Assembly: GCF_022023855.1 (NCBI RefSeq)
Contig: NZ_CP059449.1
Location: forward strand, 978,501-1,042,500
Source: Azospirillum brasilense
GTDB lineage: Bacteria; Pseudomonadota; Alphaproteobacteria; Azospirillales; Azospirillaceae
Length of the DNA stretch: 64,000 nucleotides
Reading direction: 5' to 3'
Shown: positions 8,584-17,473 of the stretch, in pieces
How the letters are laid out: each line of letters starts with the position of its first letter
Numbering within the stretch: position 1 is the stretch's first letter
The notes under the pieces: model-generated
Told to the model about the DNA's origin: nothing
Databases searched by the model: none
Seen by the model: the letters and a program-made list of their open reading frames with translations, nothing else
Made by a program: the position numbers and the translations under genes

Positions 8584-10170
8584 ATGCCACCGGACATGCC
8601 GACGCCCGGACGCGTTTTTCTGTCCCTCGCCGCCCTGCTGGCGCTGGCCGCCTGCATGGGCGGGGACCTGCCGCAGACCCGCAAGGCGCCGCCTGTCGCC
8701 CGCGGTTCGACGGAGCCGGTTCGCTTCGACGGCCTGTCGCTCGGCTCGATGCGGCGGGGCATGGTGACGGGGCGTTACGTCTGGGCGCTGGAGTGCTGGC
8801 CGCCATATGAGGACGTCCATTGGACCAGCGGGCGCAGCCTGCATGAGAACTCCACCTTCCAGGAGCGGTTTGCGGAGGTTCTGGCCGACGCCGGCTACGA
8901 CGTCGCGGGTGCCCCGGGCAGCGATTACGAGGCGGAGTTCGACCGCAAGCGCGCCCGCTACATTCTGCGCGGCGACCTGCGCGCGGTGAACAGCGACCTG
9001 TGCCGCCGCCGGAGCTGGCTGACCGGCCGCAGCGAGGGGGTGTCGGGAATCGGCAGCCTGCGGGTCAACTGGGCGGTTTACGACGCCGTGACGGGGCGGC
9101 TCGTCCACCGCGTCACCACCACGGGGGTGGCCCGCAAGGACAGCGGCGTGCCGCAGGGCGACGTTTTGCTGATCGAGGAGGCCTTCGCCACGGCGGTGGA
9201 GGCGCTGGGCGCCGACCCTGGCTTCCGCACCGCGGTGTCGCGGGGCGGGGCGATAGCGTCAAGTGGCCCGCCCATAGTGTCAAGTGGCTGGGGAGGAGTG
9301 TCAACCGCCCCTTCGGAAGCGTCAAGTGCGGCTCCGGTAGTGTCAAGTGGGGTTGCAGGAGTGTCAAGTGCCGCTCCGCATGTGTCAACTGGGCCGGCCA
9401 TGGTGTCAACCGCGATGGTCGATCCCGGAGGCGCATCGGCCGGATCGGCTCCTTTTCTGGAGGAAACCCGTCCTTCGACCCTGATTCTGCGCATCGCCGA
9501 CCCACTCCAGGGCTACGCCGATGATCCCGCCGCCCGCGTGTCCGCCGCGACCGTTCACGTCGGACCGGCGGAGCGCAAGGGCAGGGGGATCGTGCTGGGA
9601 GAGCTGGACGGCCAGTCGCTTCTGCTGACGCTCGACGCCGGCCTGGACGCCACCGTCACCGTCGCGCCGTCGCGCGGGGTGTCGATGGACGGAACGGTGA
9701 TGGCGCGCGACGTTTCGGGCGGAATCGCCCTGGTCCGGGTGCCGGCGCGGCTGCGCGCGGCCCCGCTGCGTCTGGACACCCCGGCGGTCAGCGAGCCGGT
9801 GACGGCGGTCCTGGAGCGGGGCGCCGACGCCGCGGCGGGAATCCTGGCGGCCCGGCGCGCCGATCCGCAGGCGGCGCCGGGGGTGGAGGCCACACTGTTG
9901 CAGGCCGACCTGAGCGGGCCGGACCCGGCGCCGGGCGACCCGCTGGTGGACGAGGCGGGCAATTTTCTGGGCGTGGCCCGTCCGGGTCCGCCGCCGGGTG
10001 GGGTGCACGGCCTGTCCGCCTTCGTTCCGGTGATGGAAGCGCTGGCCCGCCTGGGGGTGGAGGTGACCCAGGCCGCTCCCCGGTCAATTCCGTCCCATGG
10101 TCCAATTCCGCCCCGTGGGATAGCGGTCCGCGACGGCAGACTTGACGGGACCCGCCGTCCCCCCACATAG
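8584..10170 (+). CDS. Repeat-containing lipoprotein with degenerate trypsin-like domain
   Basis: The 528-residue product begins with a lipoprotein signal (LAAC lipobox about residues 17-20). Residues 45-215 form a mixed alpha/beta region (ARYILRGDL, LRVNWAVYDAVTGRLVHRV) resembling envelope domains of the CsgG/TolB-N kind; this is my inference. Residues 225-280 are eight heptads of pattern V-S-[ST]-[AG]-x-x-x. Residues about 300-500 resemble an HtrA-type protease, but the expected GNSGGPL is PAPGDPLVDEAG and the His and Asp positions also look lost. ATGs at 8584 and 8596 are both possible. Its location between hisB and hslV is as in relatives, but I do not recognise a named family. Confidence 0.7.
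   Translation: MPPDMPTPGRVFLSLAALLALAACMGGDLPQTRKAPPVARGSTEPVRFDGLSLGSMRRGMVTGRYVWALECWPPYEDVHWTSGRSLHENSTFQERFAEVLADAGYDVAGAPGSDYEAEFDRKRARYILRGDLRAVNSDLCRRRSWLTGRSEGVSGIGSLRVNWAVYDAVTGRLVHRVTTTGVARKDSGVPQGDVLLIEEAFATAVEALGADPGFRTAVSRGGAIASSGPPIVSSGWGGVSTAPSEASSAAPVVSSGVAGVSSAAPHVSTGPAMVSTAMVDPGGASAGSAPFLEETRPSTLILRIADPLQGYADDPAARVSAATVHVGPAERKGRGIVLGELDGQSLLLTLDAGLDATVTVAPSRGVSMDGTVMARDVSGGIALVRVPARLRAAPLRLDTPAVSEPVTAVLERGADAAAGILAARRADPQAAPGVEATLLQADLSGPDPAPGDPLVDEAGNFLGVARPGPPPGGVHGLSAFVPVMEALARLGVEVTQAAPRSIPSHGPIPPRGIAVRDGRLDGTRRPPT
9256..9423. repeat. 21-bp tandem array, eight units, within lipoprotein gene
   Basis: Eight consecutive 21-base units start at 9256, 9277, 9298, 9319, 9340, 9361, 9382 and 9403. 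Each opens with G[TC]GTCAA[GC][TC]; the remaining 12 bases vary. Read on the minus strand the core is TTGACA in six units and TTGACG in two. Each unit encodes one V/A-S-[ST]-[AG]-x-x-x heptad, and serine 2 is always the codon TCA, which is rare in the surrounding genes. Confidence 0.9.
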
Positions 10171-10254
10171 ACCCGTGTTCCGATGTGCCTATGTCGGCCG
10201 GCGTTACGCCGGGCCGTTCGGGCACGGGCGTTTCTTTCTTTGAACACGGTCCCG

Positions 10255-10803
10255 ATGACTTCCCACGATCCCATCCAGTGGCACGGCACCACCATCCTCT
10301 CGGTCCGCAAGAACGGGCAGGTGGTCATTGCCGGCGACGGCCAAGTGTCCGTCGGCCAGACGGTCATGAAATCGAACGCCCGCAAGGTGCGCTGGCTCGC
10401 CGGCGGCACGGTGATGGGCGGCTTCGCCGGCGCCACCGCCGACGCGCTGACCCTGTTCGAGCGGCTGGAGACCAAGCTGGAGAAGCACCCTGGCCAGCTG
10501 CTGCGCGCCTGCGTGGAGATGGCCAAGGACTGGCGTACCGACCGCTACCTGCGCCGGCTGGAGGCCATGATGGCCGTGGCCGACCGCAACGTCAGCCTGA
10601 TCCTGACCGGCAACGGCGACGTGCTGGAGCCGGAGGACGGCCTCATCGGCATCGGCTCCGGCGGGGCCTATGCCCTGTCGGCGGCGCGCGCGCTGGTCGA
10701 CATTGATGGTCTGGACGCGGAGGCCGTGGCCCGCAAGGCGATGAAGATCGCCGCCGGCATCTGCGTCTACACCAACGAGAACGTCACGCTCGAAAAGCTC
10801 TAA
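10255..10803 (+). CDS. hslV: ATP-dependent protease subunit HslV
   Basis: HslV is the proteasome-like peptidase of the HslUV (ClpQY) complex in the cytoplasm. The catalytic N-terminal threonine is expected at Thr12, after removal of a short propeptide ending in HG, in the sequence [33 protein letters not shown] follows and [14 protein letters not shown] is in the C-terminal half. The chosen ATG gives 182 residues; upstream in-frame codons are not conserved. hslU starts 22 bp downstream. Confidence 0.97.
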   Translation: MTSHDPIQWHGTTILSVRKNGQVVIAGDGQVSVGQTVMKSNARKVRWLAGGTVMGGFAGATADALTLFERLETKLEKHPGQLLRACVEMAKDWRTDRYLRRLEAMMAVADRNVSLILTGNGDVLEPEDGLIGIGSGGAYALSAARALVDIDGLDAEAVARKAMKIAAGICVYTNENVTLEKL

Positions 10804-10825
10804 CCCTCAGACCGGGTCCCCAGCC

Positions 10826-12163
10826 ATGTCCGCCCCCAGCATCGCCGCCGCCACCGCCGCCTTCAGCCCGCGCGAGATCGTTTCCGAACTCGACCGCTAC
10901 ATCGTCGGCCAGCACGAGGCCAAGCGCGCGGTCGCCATCGCGCTGCGCAACCGCTGGCGCCGCCAGCAGCTCCCCGAGGGGCTGCGCGAGGAGGTTCTGC
11001 CCAAGAACATCCTGATGATCGGCCCGACCGGCGTCGGCAAGACGGAGATCGCCCGCCGTCTGGCGAAGCTGGCTCAGGCGCCCTTCCTGAAGGTCGAGGC
11101 GACCAAGTTCACCGAGGTCGGCTATGTCGGCCGCGACGTCGAGCAGATCGTCCGCGATCTGGTGGAGGCCGCCATCGGCCTGACCAAGGAGCGGCTGCGC
11201 AAGGAGGTCGCCGCCAAGGCCGAGCTGCGCGCCGAGGAGCGCGTGGTCGACGCGCTGTGCGGCGAGAACGCCAGCCCGGAGACGCGGCAGAAGTTCCGCA
11301 AGATGCTGCGCGAGGGCACGCTGAACGACCGCGAGATCGAAATCCAGGTGGCCGACACCGCCGGCGGCCTGCCGACCTTCGACATCCCCGGCATGCCGGG
11401 CGCCCAGATGGGCATGCTCAACCTGAACGACATCTTCGGCAAGGCGCTGGGCGGGCGCACCAAGTCCCGGCGGATGTCCGTCGCCGAGAGCTACACCGTT
11501 CTGATGGCGGAAGAGTCGGACAAGCTGCTGGATCAGGAAAAGGTCGTTTCGGAAGCGATCCAGGCGGTCGAGCAGAACGGCATCGTCTTCCTCGACGAGA
11601 TCGACAAGATCTCCGCCCGCTCCGACTATAAGGGCGGCGCCGACGTCAGCCGCGAGGGCGTGCAGCGCGACCTGCTGCCGCTGATCGAGGGCACGACGGT
11701 CAGCACCAAGCATGGCGCGGTGAAGACCGACCACATCCTGTTCATCGCGTCGGGCGCCTTCCACCTGTCCAAGCCGTCGGACCTGCTGCCGGAGCTGCAG
11801 GGCCGCCTGCCGATCCGCGTCGAGCTGAAGGCGCTGGAGCAGGAGGATTTCCGCCGCATCCTGACCGAGCCGGAAGCCAGCCTGATCAAGCAGTACAAGG
11901 CCCTGCTGAAGACCGAGGAGGTCGATCTCGTCTTCACCGACGACGCCATCGACGAGCTGGCCCGCCTCGCCACCGAGATCAACGCGACGGTGGAGAACAT
12001 CGGGGCGCGGCGCCTGCACACCGTCCTGGAACGGCTGCTGGAGGACATCAGCTTCACCGCCAGCGACAAGGCCGGCCAGACCGTCACCATCGACGCGGAG
12101 ACCGTCCGCGCCCAGGTGGGCGGCCTCGCCAAGAACGCCGACCTGTCGAAGTTCATTCTGTAA
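10826..12163 (+). CDS. hslU: ATP-dependent protease ATPase subunit HslU
   Basis: HslU is the AAA+ unfoldase that feeds substrates to HslV. The Walker A motif GPTGVGKT is at residues 66-73, the pore motif GYVGRD lies shortly after, and Walker B is [10 protein letters not shown]. The I-domain is in the middle, and sensor 2 [10 protein letters not shown] and the C-terminal ADLSKFIL, whose tail docks into HslV, are intact. At 445 residues it is full length. Confidence 0.98.
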   Translation: MSAPSIAAATAAFSPREIVSELDRYIVGQHEAKRAVAIALRNRWRRQQLPEGLREEVLPKNILMIGPTGVGKTEIARRLAKLAQAPFLKVEATKFTEVGYVGRDVEQIVRDLVEAAIGLTKERLRKEVAAKAELRAEERVVDALCGENASPETRQKFRKMLREGTLNDREIEIQVADTAGGLPTFDIPGMPGAQMGMLNLNDIFGKALGGRTKSRRMSVAESYTVLMAEESDKLLDQEKVVSEAIQAVEQNGIVFLDEIDKISARSDYKGGADVSREGVQRDLLPLIEGTTVSTKHGAVKTDHILFIASGAFHLSKPSDLLPELQGRLPIRVELKALEQEDFRRILTEPEASLIKQYKALLKTEEVDLVFTDDAIDELARLATEINATVENIGARRLHTVLERLLEDISFTASDKAGQTVTIDAETVRAQVGGLAKNADLSKFIL

Positions 12164-12192
12164 GACGCGTCGCGGCTATTGCATTTGAGATC

Positions 12193-12215
12193 CCCTCTCC
12201 CCTCCGGGGAGAGGG
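12193..12215. terminator. Hairpin downstream of hslU
   Basis: A perfect 10-bp stem CCCTCTCCCC / GGGGAGAGGG with a three-base loop lies 30 bp after the hslU stop. It is followed by TTATAAGAG and not a true T-run, so it may be a 3' stabiliser or a dispersed intergenic repeat. A similar CCCTCCCC...GGGGGAGGG hairpin follows pnp at about 62830. Confidence 0.55.
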
Positions 12216-12369
12216 TTATAAGAGTCCACCCGCCTTGATCGGCTTTCTTGATCGATGGCCCCGCCGGCCTTAGGATGGCCGACGTCTCACCACGGCAGGA
12301 TGCGCAGAACGATGGATTTCAACCCGACCGCAACGTCCGTTCGTTTCGTCTTCGGGGAAATCCGCGTCC

Positions 12370-13998
12370 ATGCCTGCTTCCATCACACCGCCCGCCATCA
12401 CCCTGGCGAACCTGTCCTGGTCCACGCCTGACGGGCGTTCCGTCCTATCCGACATCAGCCTGGGTTTCGGCCTTGAACGGACCGGGCTCGTCGGACGCAA
12501 CGGCACCGGGAAATCGACTCTTCTCAAGCTGATGACGGGCGCGCTGCGTCCGCAATCCGGAACGGTGTCCGTCCGCGGCAGCCTGGGAATCCTGAATCAA
12601 AACCTGTCGGTGAGACCGGACGACACGGTCGCCGGGCTGTTCGGTGCGACCGCCATGCTGGACCTGCTGCGCCGAGCCGAGCGGGGCGACGCGGACGCCG
12701 ACGCGCTGGCCGAGGTGGATTGGACGCTGGAAGGCCGCATCCGGTCGGCGCTCGGCCGGGTGGGGCTGGAGGCGGAGCCCGAGACGCCGCTGACATGCCT
12801 GTCGGGCGGGCAGCGCACGCGCGCCACCTTGGCCGCGGCGATCTTTCCGGAGCCCGATGTCCTGCTGCTGGACGAGCCGACCAACGATCTCGACCGCGAG
12901 GGGCGGGAGGCGGTCGTCGGGCTGCTGGCCTCCTGGCGGGCCGGGGCGGTGGTGGTCAGCCACGACCGCGACCTGCTTGACCGCATGGACGCCATCGTCG
13001 AGCTGACCTCCCTCGGCGCGACCCGTTACGGTGGAAACTGGAGCCACTACCGCGCCGTCCGGGCGCTGGCCCTCGACGCCGCCCGCCACGATCTGGCGGA
13101 TGCCGAGAAGCGCGTGGCGGAGGCGGCCCGGACGGCGCAGGCCACCGCCGAGCGAAAGGCGCGCAAGGACCGGGCGGGGCAGCGGAAGGCGGCGAAGGGC
13201 GGCCTGCCGCGCATCCTGCTCGGCGGCCGGAAGGAGCGCAGCGAGGCCACCGGCGGCGACAACGCCCGCCGCGCCGCCCAGCAGAAGGCCGACGCGCTCG
13301 ACGCCGTGTCCGCCGCCCGCGCGCGCATCGAAGTCCTTCAGCCGCTGTCGGTCGTTCTGCCGCCCACCGGCCTTCCGCCCGGCCGGACCGTGCTGACGCT
13401 CGACGGCGTCACCGGCGGCTATGAGGCGGGGAGGCCGGTCGTCCGCGACCTGTCCTTCACCATCACCGGGCCGGAGCGCGTTGCCGTCACCGGACCCAAC
13501 GGGTCGGGCAAGACAACGCTGCTGGGACTCGTCGCCGGCCATCGCACCCCCTGGTCCGGGACGGTGCGCGTCGTTGCCGGCGCGGTCATGCTCGACCAGC
13601 GGGTGAGCCTTCTCGATCCGTCGGAAACGATCCTGGACAATTTCCGGCGCCTTAACCCGCGGGAAGGGGAGAACGCCTGCCGGGCGTCGCTGGCCCGCTT
13701 CATGTTCCGCGCCGACGCCGCGTTGCAACGCGTGTCAACCCTCAGCGGCGGGCAGACGCTGCGCGCCGGTCTCGCCTGTGTCCTCGGCGGCGCCGTCCCG
13801 CCGCCCCTGCTGATCCTGGACGAACCGACCAACCACCTGGACATCGAGTCCATCGAAGCGGTGGAAGCCGGGCTGCGCGCCTATGACGGGGCGCTGCTGG
13901 TGGTCAGCCACGACGAGGCCTTCCTCGACGCCATCGGGCTCACGCGCCGGCTGGACCTTACCAGTCCGTCAGGAAGCGTTCCTTCGGCAGGTGGATGA
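12370..13998 (+). CDS. ABC-F family ATPase
   Basis: ABC-F proteins have two ATPase cassettes and no membrane domain; most act on the ribosome. Cassette 1 has Walker A GRNGTGKS (residues 42-49), signature LSGGQRTRA and Walker B LLLDEPTNDLD. Cassette 2 has GPNGSGKT, LSGGQTLRA and LLILDEPTNHLD. Between them is a charged, Ala/Arg/Lys-rich linker (about residues 240-330), the place of the ribosome-contacting P-site tip. The 542 residues fit the family. Whether it is housekeeping or an antibiotic-protection factor cannot be told. Its 3' end overlaps the convergent kinase gene by 41 bp. Confidence 0.92.
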   Translation: MPASITPPAITLANLSWSTPDGRSVLSDISLGFGLERTGLVGRNGTGKSTLLKLMTGALRPQSGTVSVRGSLGILNQNLSVRPDDTVAGLFGATAMLDLLRRAERGDADADALAEVDWTLEGRIRSALGRVGLEAEPETPLTCLSGGQRTRATLAAAIFPEPDVLLLDEPTNDLDREGREAVVGLLASWRAGAVVVSHDRDLLDRMDAIVELTSLGATRYGGNWSHYRAVRALALDAARHDLADAEKRVAEAARTAQATAERKARKDRAGQRKAAKGGLPRILLGGRKERSEATGGDNARRAAQQKADALDAVSAARARIEVLQPLSVVLPPTGLPPGRTVLTLDGVTGGYEAGRPVVRDLSFTITGPERVAVTGPNGSGKTTLLGLVAGHRTPWSGTVRVVAGAVMLDQRVSLLDPSETILDNFRRLNPREGENACRASLARFMFRADAALQRVSTLSGGQTLRAGLACVLGGAVPPPLLILDEPTNHLDIESIEAVEAGLRAYDGALLVVSHDEAFLDAIGLTRRLDLTSPSGSVPSAGG

Positions 13999-15499
13999 CG
14001 ACCGACGTGCCGGTCCCCTCCAGCGAGCGGATTTCCAGCCGGCCGCCGTGGCGTTCCACCAGGGACTTGGCGATGGACAGGCCCAGCCCGATCCCCTCGA
14101 ACCGGCGGGCCAGCGAGGAATCGCCCTGGAAGAAGGGCTGGAAGACGGTTTCCAGGCGGTCTTCAGGAATGCCCACGCCGCTGTCGAACACCTCGGCCAC
14201 CAGGGCGCCCGCGGAATCGACGCGGGCCGACACGCCGATGCGTCCACCTTCCGGCGTGAACTTGATGGCGTTGGACAGGAGATGCAGCAGCACTTGCTTC
14301 AATGCCCGCGGGTCGGCGAGCAGGGGTGGCAGTTCGCTGGCGATGTCGGCCTCGACGTGCAGTTTGCCGCGCTCCGCCCGCTTGGCGACCAGACGGACGC
14401 AGGAGACCACCACGTCGCGGAAGTCGCAGAGCGCCTCCTCCAGGCCGACCTGACCGGCCTCGATGGTGGCCATCTCCAGCAGGTCGTTGATGTTGGCCAG
14501 CAGCAGCTCGCCCGACCGTTTGATCTCCGCCGCGAAGTTGACGTACATGGGATTTTCCAGAGACCCCAGCATCTGCTGGTGGATCACGTCGGCGAAGCCC
14601 AGGATGCCGTTCAACGGGGTGCGCAGCTCGTGGCTCATGTTGGCGAGGAAGGCGGTCTTGGCGCGGTTGGCCAGCTCCGCCGCCTCCTTGGCCTCGATCA
14701 GCGCCTGCTCGGCGGCCTTGAAGGCGCTGAGGTCGCGCAGCATCGCGACGAAGACGTGGAAGCCCGGCAGGTCGATCTCCGACAGGGACAGCCAGACGAC
14801 CATGGCGGTGCCGTCCCGCCTGAGGGCGGTCACTTCCCGCCCGACGCCGATGACCTGCCGCAACCCCGTCTCGTTGTAACGGCGCATGTAGGCGCCGTGC
14901 TTCGCGGCTTCCTCCGGCGGCATCAGGATGGTGATGTGCCGGCCGGTCAGCTCGTCCGGATCGTAGCCGAGAAGCTGTTCCGCCGCTTGGTTGGCGGCCA
15001 GGATGATGCCGCGGGCGTCGACGGTCAGGATGGTTTCGACCGCCTGTTCCACGATGGCGCGGTTGCGCGCCTCGCTGCGCTGAAGCTCCTCGTCGGCGGC
15101 GCGGACGGTCGTCACGTCCTCGATCACCATGGCCAGCGCCTGCGGCCGGCCGTCGGGGCCGTGCAGGCAGGATGGGCGCATGGCGGCGCGCATCACCCCG
15201 CCGTCGGCGCGCAGGAACCGCTTCTCGAAGGGATCCGGCGCCGCTTCGCCCCGCATCACCCGGCCGAAGCGCAGGCTTTCCCAGGCCCAGTCCTCCGGGT
15301 GGGTGACGTCGGCCAGATGCCGGCCGGTCATGTCCGGCGGGCTGTATCCCAGGTTGTGGGCGAAGGCGGGGTTGGCGGCCAGAATGCGCCCGTCCGGCGC
15401 GGCCACGACCATGCCGACCGACGCGCTGTCGAAGATGGTGCGGAACAGGGCGTCCGTCACGCCATGCTGGGGCATCACGGACCCGACCTCGGCGGTCAT
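13958..15499 (-). CDS. Cytoplasmic PAS-PAS sensor histidine kinase
   Basis: The 513-residue protein lacks membrane helices. It has two PAS domains (about residues 10-130 and 140-255; motifs ILAANPAFAHNLGYSP and ILAANQAAEQLLGYDPDEL), the second followed by a PAC segment. HisKA carries the phosphoacceptor His in FLANMSHELRTPLNGI. The ATPase domain has HLLSNAIKFTPEGG, VFDSGVGIPED and GIGLGLSIAKSLVERHGG. There is no receiver domain and no adjacent response regulator, so it is an orphan kinase. The ATG at 15499 was chosen over a TTG at 15520. Confidence 0.93.
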   Translation of the reverse strand: MTAEVGSVMPQHGVTDALFRTIFDSASVGMVVAAPDGRILAANPAFAHNLGYSPPDMTGRHLADVTHPEDWAWESLRFGRVMRGEAAPDPFEKRFLRADGGVMRAAMRPSCLHGPDGRPQALAMVIEDVTTVRAADEELQRSEARNRAIVEQAVETILTVDARGIILAANQAAEQLLGYDPDELTGRHITILMPPEEAAKHGAYMRRYNETGLRQVIGVGREVTALRRDGTAMVVWLSLSEIDLPGFHVFVAMLRDLSAFKAAEQALIEAKEAAELANRAKTAFLANMSHELRTPLNGILGFADVIHQQMLGSLENPMYVNFAAEIKRSGELLLANINDLLEMATIEAGQVGLEEALCDFRDVVVSCVRLVAKRAERGKLHVEADIASELPPLLADPRALKQVLLHLLSNAIKFTPEGGRIGVSARVDSAGALVAEVFDSGVGIPEDRLETVFQPFFQGDSSLARRFEGIGLGLSIAKSLVERHGGRLEIRSLEGTGTSVVIHLPKERFLTDW

Positions 15500-15660
15500 A
15501 CGATAATCCCGTCTGGTCAAGCCTGGCTTCGGGGCAACCCGGACGGGATGGTAAGGGATTCAGCGCGGCGAAAGCGAACGCGAAACGTCCGGTTGCCCAG
15601 GCCGAAGGTGCGACCGATTAACCCACAAGGCAAATCAGGGCGTTGCGAGGTCTTCTCATC

Positions 15661-16065
15661 CTATCGCCGCCGGGGAGCCGCCCGCCGCCGCACCGCCGCA
15701 CCGCCGCGGGCCGGCGCCTCGTCCAGCAGAAGGAGCAGCCGGTCCAGCGTTCCGTCGTCCAGGTCGTGGATGCGTTCGGCCAACCGGTTCGCCAGCTCGG
15801 TCGCCTTCGGGTTGAGCCCGGCGGTGTCCACCGTCACCCGCGGGTGCGACAGGTCGGCCAGCCGCTCCAACTCCTCCGCCTCGTCCCAGATGATGCCGAA
15901 ATAGGCGCAGATCTGCCGGACGAGCTGGGCGGAGGGCTGGCCCCGCTTGCCATGCTCCAGCGCCGACAGATAGGCCGAGGAGATGTGCAGGTCCGCCGCC
16001 ATCTGCTTGAGCGTCACGCTCTTGCCCTCGCGCAGGGCGCGGACCCGTTCGCCGAAGGGTGTCAT
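15661..16065 (-). CDS. XRE-type HTH transcriptional regulator next to smr
   Basis: The N-terminal 65 residues form a Cro/C1-type helix-turn-helix (VRALREGKSVTLKQMAADLHISSAYLSALEHGKRG). The remainder (134 residues in all) is helical and ends in an Arg/Ala-rich tail. It starts 12 bp after the smr stop codon and is co-transcribed with it. The smr-HTH pair following a Tim44-mltA unit is common in alphaproteobacteria; here the pair is about 13 kb from mltA, so the block has been split. Confidence 0.9.
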   Translation of the reverse strand: MTPFGERVRALREGKSVTLKQMAADLHISSAYLSALEHGKRGQPSAQLVRQICAYFGIIWDEAEELERLADLSHPRVTVDTAGLNPKATELANRLAERIHDLDDGTLDRLLLLLDEAPARGGAAVRRRAAPRRR

Positions 16066-16077
16066 CGCGGCCTCGTC

Positions 16078-16662
16078 CTAGCGGTGCCAGCCTTGATGCT
16101 GGTCGCGCCGCCGCTTGATGAGGACGTACAGCGCCCCATCGCCGCCGTGCCGGGGCTGCGCCGGGCGCACCGCCAGCACCATCGGGCGCAGGGAGGCGTC
16201 CGCCAGCCAGCGCGGCACCGACTGGCGCAGCACGCCGACCCCACCGGTGTAGGTGCCCTTGCCGGTGATGACCAGCACGCAGCGCCGCCCCTCGTGCCAG
16301 GCGCGGTGGACGAAGCCGCACAGTGCGCCGTGGGCCTGGGCCTGGCTCATCCCGTGCAGGTCGATGCGCCCGTCGATCTCCATCTCACCGCGCGAGAAGC
16401 GGTCGGCGGTGCGGCGGTCGATGTTGTCGAGGTTGCCGACCTTCAGCGGCGGCTGCGACGGGCGCCCGCCTTTCGGCACACCGCCGCGCGGCGGCAGGGT
16501 GGGGGGCGGGGAAGCGGTGGTGGCGACCGGTTCCGGCTCGCCCATGGGGGCGGCGGGAGGATCGGGGTCCTCGATGGTCCGGCCCGGCATCGGCTCCGCG
16601 TCGCGCATGGCGATCCGCCACAGCCGCCGTTCCTCGGTGGAGACCGAGCGGCGGCGGCTCAT
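16078..16662 (-). CDS. Smr domain protein
   Basis: Small MutS-related domain proteins are nucleases or nucleic-acid-binding proteins. In this 194-residue protein a Pro-rich N-terminal half is followed by the Smr domain from about residue 95, with the defining motifs IDLHGMSQAQAH (D-x-H), VLVITGKG (T-G-x-G) and a C-terminal segment with DGALYVLIKRR. It has no MutS ATPase part. It is translated just before the HTH regulator. Confidence 0.93.
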   Translation of the reverse strand: MSRRRSVSTEERRLWRIAMRDAEPMPGRTIEDPDPPAAPMGEPEPVATTASPPPTLPPRGGVPKGGRPSQPPLKVGNLDNIDRRTADRFSRGEMEIDGRIDLHGMSQAQAHGALCGFVHRAWHEGRRCVLVITGKGTYTGGVGVLRQSVPRWLADASLRPMVLAVRPAQPRHGGDGALYVLIKRRRDQHQGWHR

Positions 16663-16784
16663 GGCATGGACCTCGGCGCGGCCCGTCCGGGCGCGCAGGT
16701 CGAAGGGCGGGGCGGATCAAACACGGCTAAACACGGGTTCCGGCGCGGGTTGCTCAGCGATAAACCCTTGAACACTCAGTCGTG

Positions 16785-17471
16785 TCAATCCTCCACCAGC
16801 AGAATGTGAAGGCGCCGCGGCCCGTGGGCGCCCAGCTCGATCCGCATCTCGATGTCGCCGGTCCGCGACGGCCCGGTGATGAAGTTGACGGTGCGGGGCA
16901 GGGCGCCCTTTCCGCCATCCGTCGCCCCGGCGGCGCGCAGGCGGTCCCAGGCGTCTTCCATGGTGCCGACGATCTGGCCGCGCTTCAGCACGACGATGTG
17001 GGTGTCGGGCAGGAAGTTCAGCGTGGTCGGCCGCTCCGCCCCGGACAGCAGCATCAGCGTGCCGGTTTCCGCCACCCCGGCGAAGGCGCCGGTCAGCGAC
17101 GCGCCGTCGCTGTCGCGGGCGCGCCCCTTAGTCACCGTCAGGGTCGGGCGCTGGTCCCAGGGGATGGAGTCCAGGGCGGCGTCCGGGGCGACGCGGACCT
17201 CGGCGGGCAGGTTCAGCCCGGCCAGATAGTCGGCCACCGCTCTCGGCACCTCGGCCATCCCGCCCAGCAGCTCCACGGTCGCCGACACCTCGGTGGCCAT
17301 GGCGGCGAACAGCTCGACCTGCTCGTCGTGGGGACGCTGGGCGCGGGCCGGGATCAGGTTGCGCGGGTGGGTGGCGAGCCGGCGGCGCGCCTCCTCGGAC
17401 CCCTCGGCGGAATTCAGCGCCTTGCGGATGCCGCCCAGGATCTGGGCACGGGCGGAGCTGGTGTCGGCCAT
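16785..17471 (-). CDS. lutC: Lactate utilization protein C (LUD domain)
   Basis: LutC is the third subunit of the LutABC iron-sulfur complex that oxidises L-lactate to pyruvate. The LUD domain is recognisable by GVAETGTLMLLSGAERPTT, LNFLPDTHIVVL and the C-terminal GPSRTGDIEM. The protein has 228 residues starting MADTSSARAQILGGIRKAL. It lies 2 bp after lutB. Confidence 0.94.
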   Translation of the reverse strand: MADTSSARAQILGGIRKALNSAEGSEEARRRLATHPRNLIPARAQRPHDEQVELFAAMATEVSATVELLGGMAEVPRAVADYLAGLNLPAEVRVAPDAALDSIPWDQRPTLTVTKGRARDSDGASLTGAFAGVAETGTLMLLSGAERPTTLNFLPDTHIVVLKRGQIVGTMEDAWDRLRAAGATDGGKGALPRTVNFITGPSRTGDIEMRIELGAHGPRRLHILLVED

Positions 17472-17473
17472 GG

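Noticed and set aside
8531..8584. Leaderless promoter for the lipoprotein gene (CATAAT at 8573-8578, six bases before the ATG)
   Set aside because: The -10 element and its distance suit a leaderless transcript, but there is no acceptable -35 element, and the duplicated GCATAATG may only reflect local repetition. The evidence is too thin to list it as a feature.
9256..9423. CRISPR array
   Set aside because: The 21-bp period and 7-9-bp conserved core are too short, the units lie in frame inside a coding region, and there are no cas genes.
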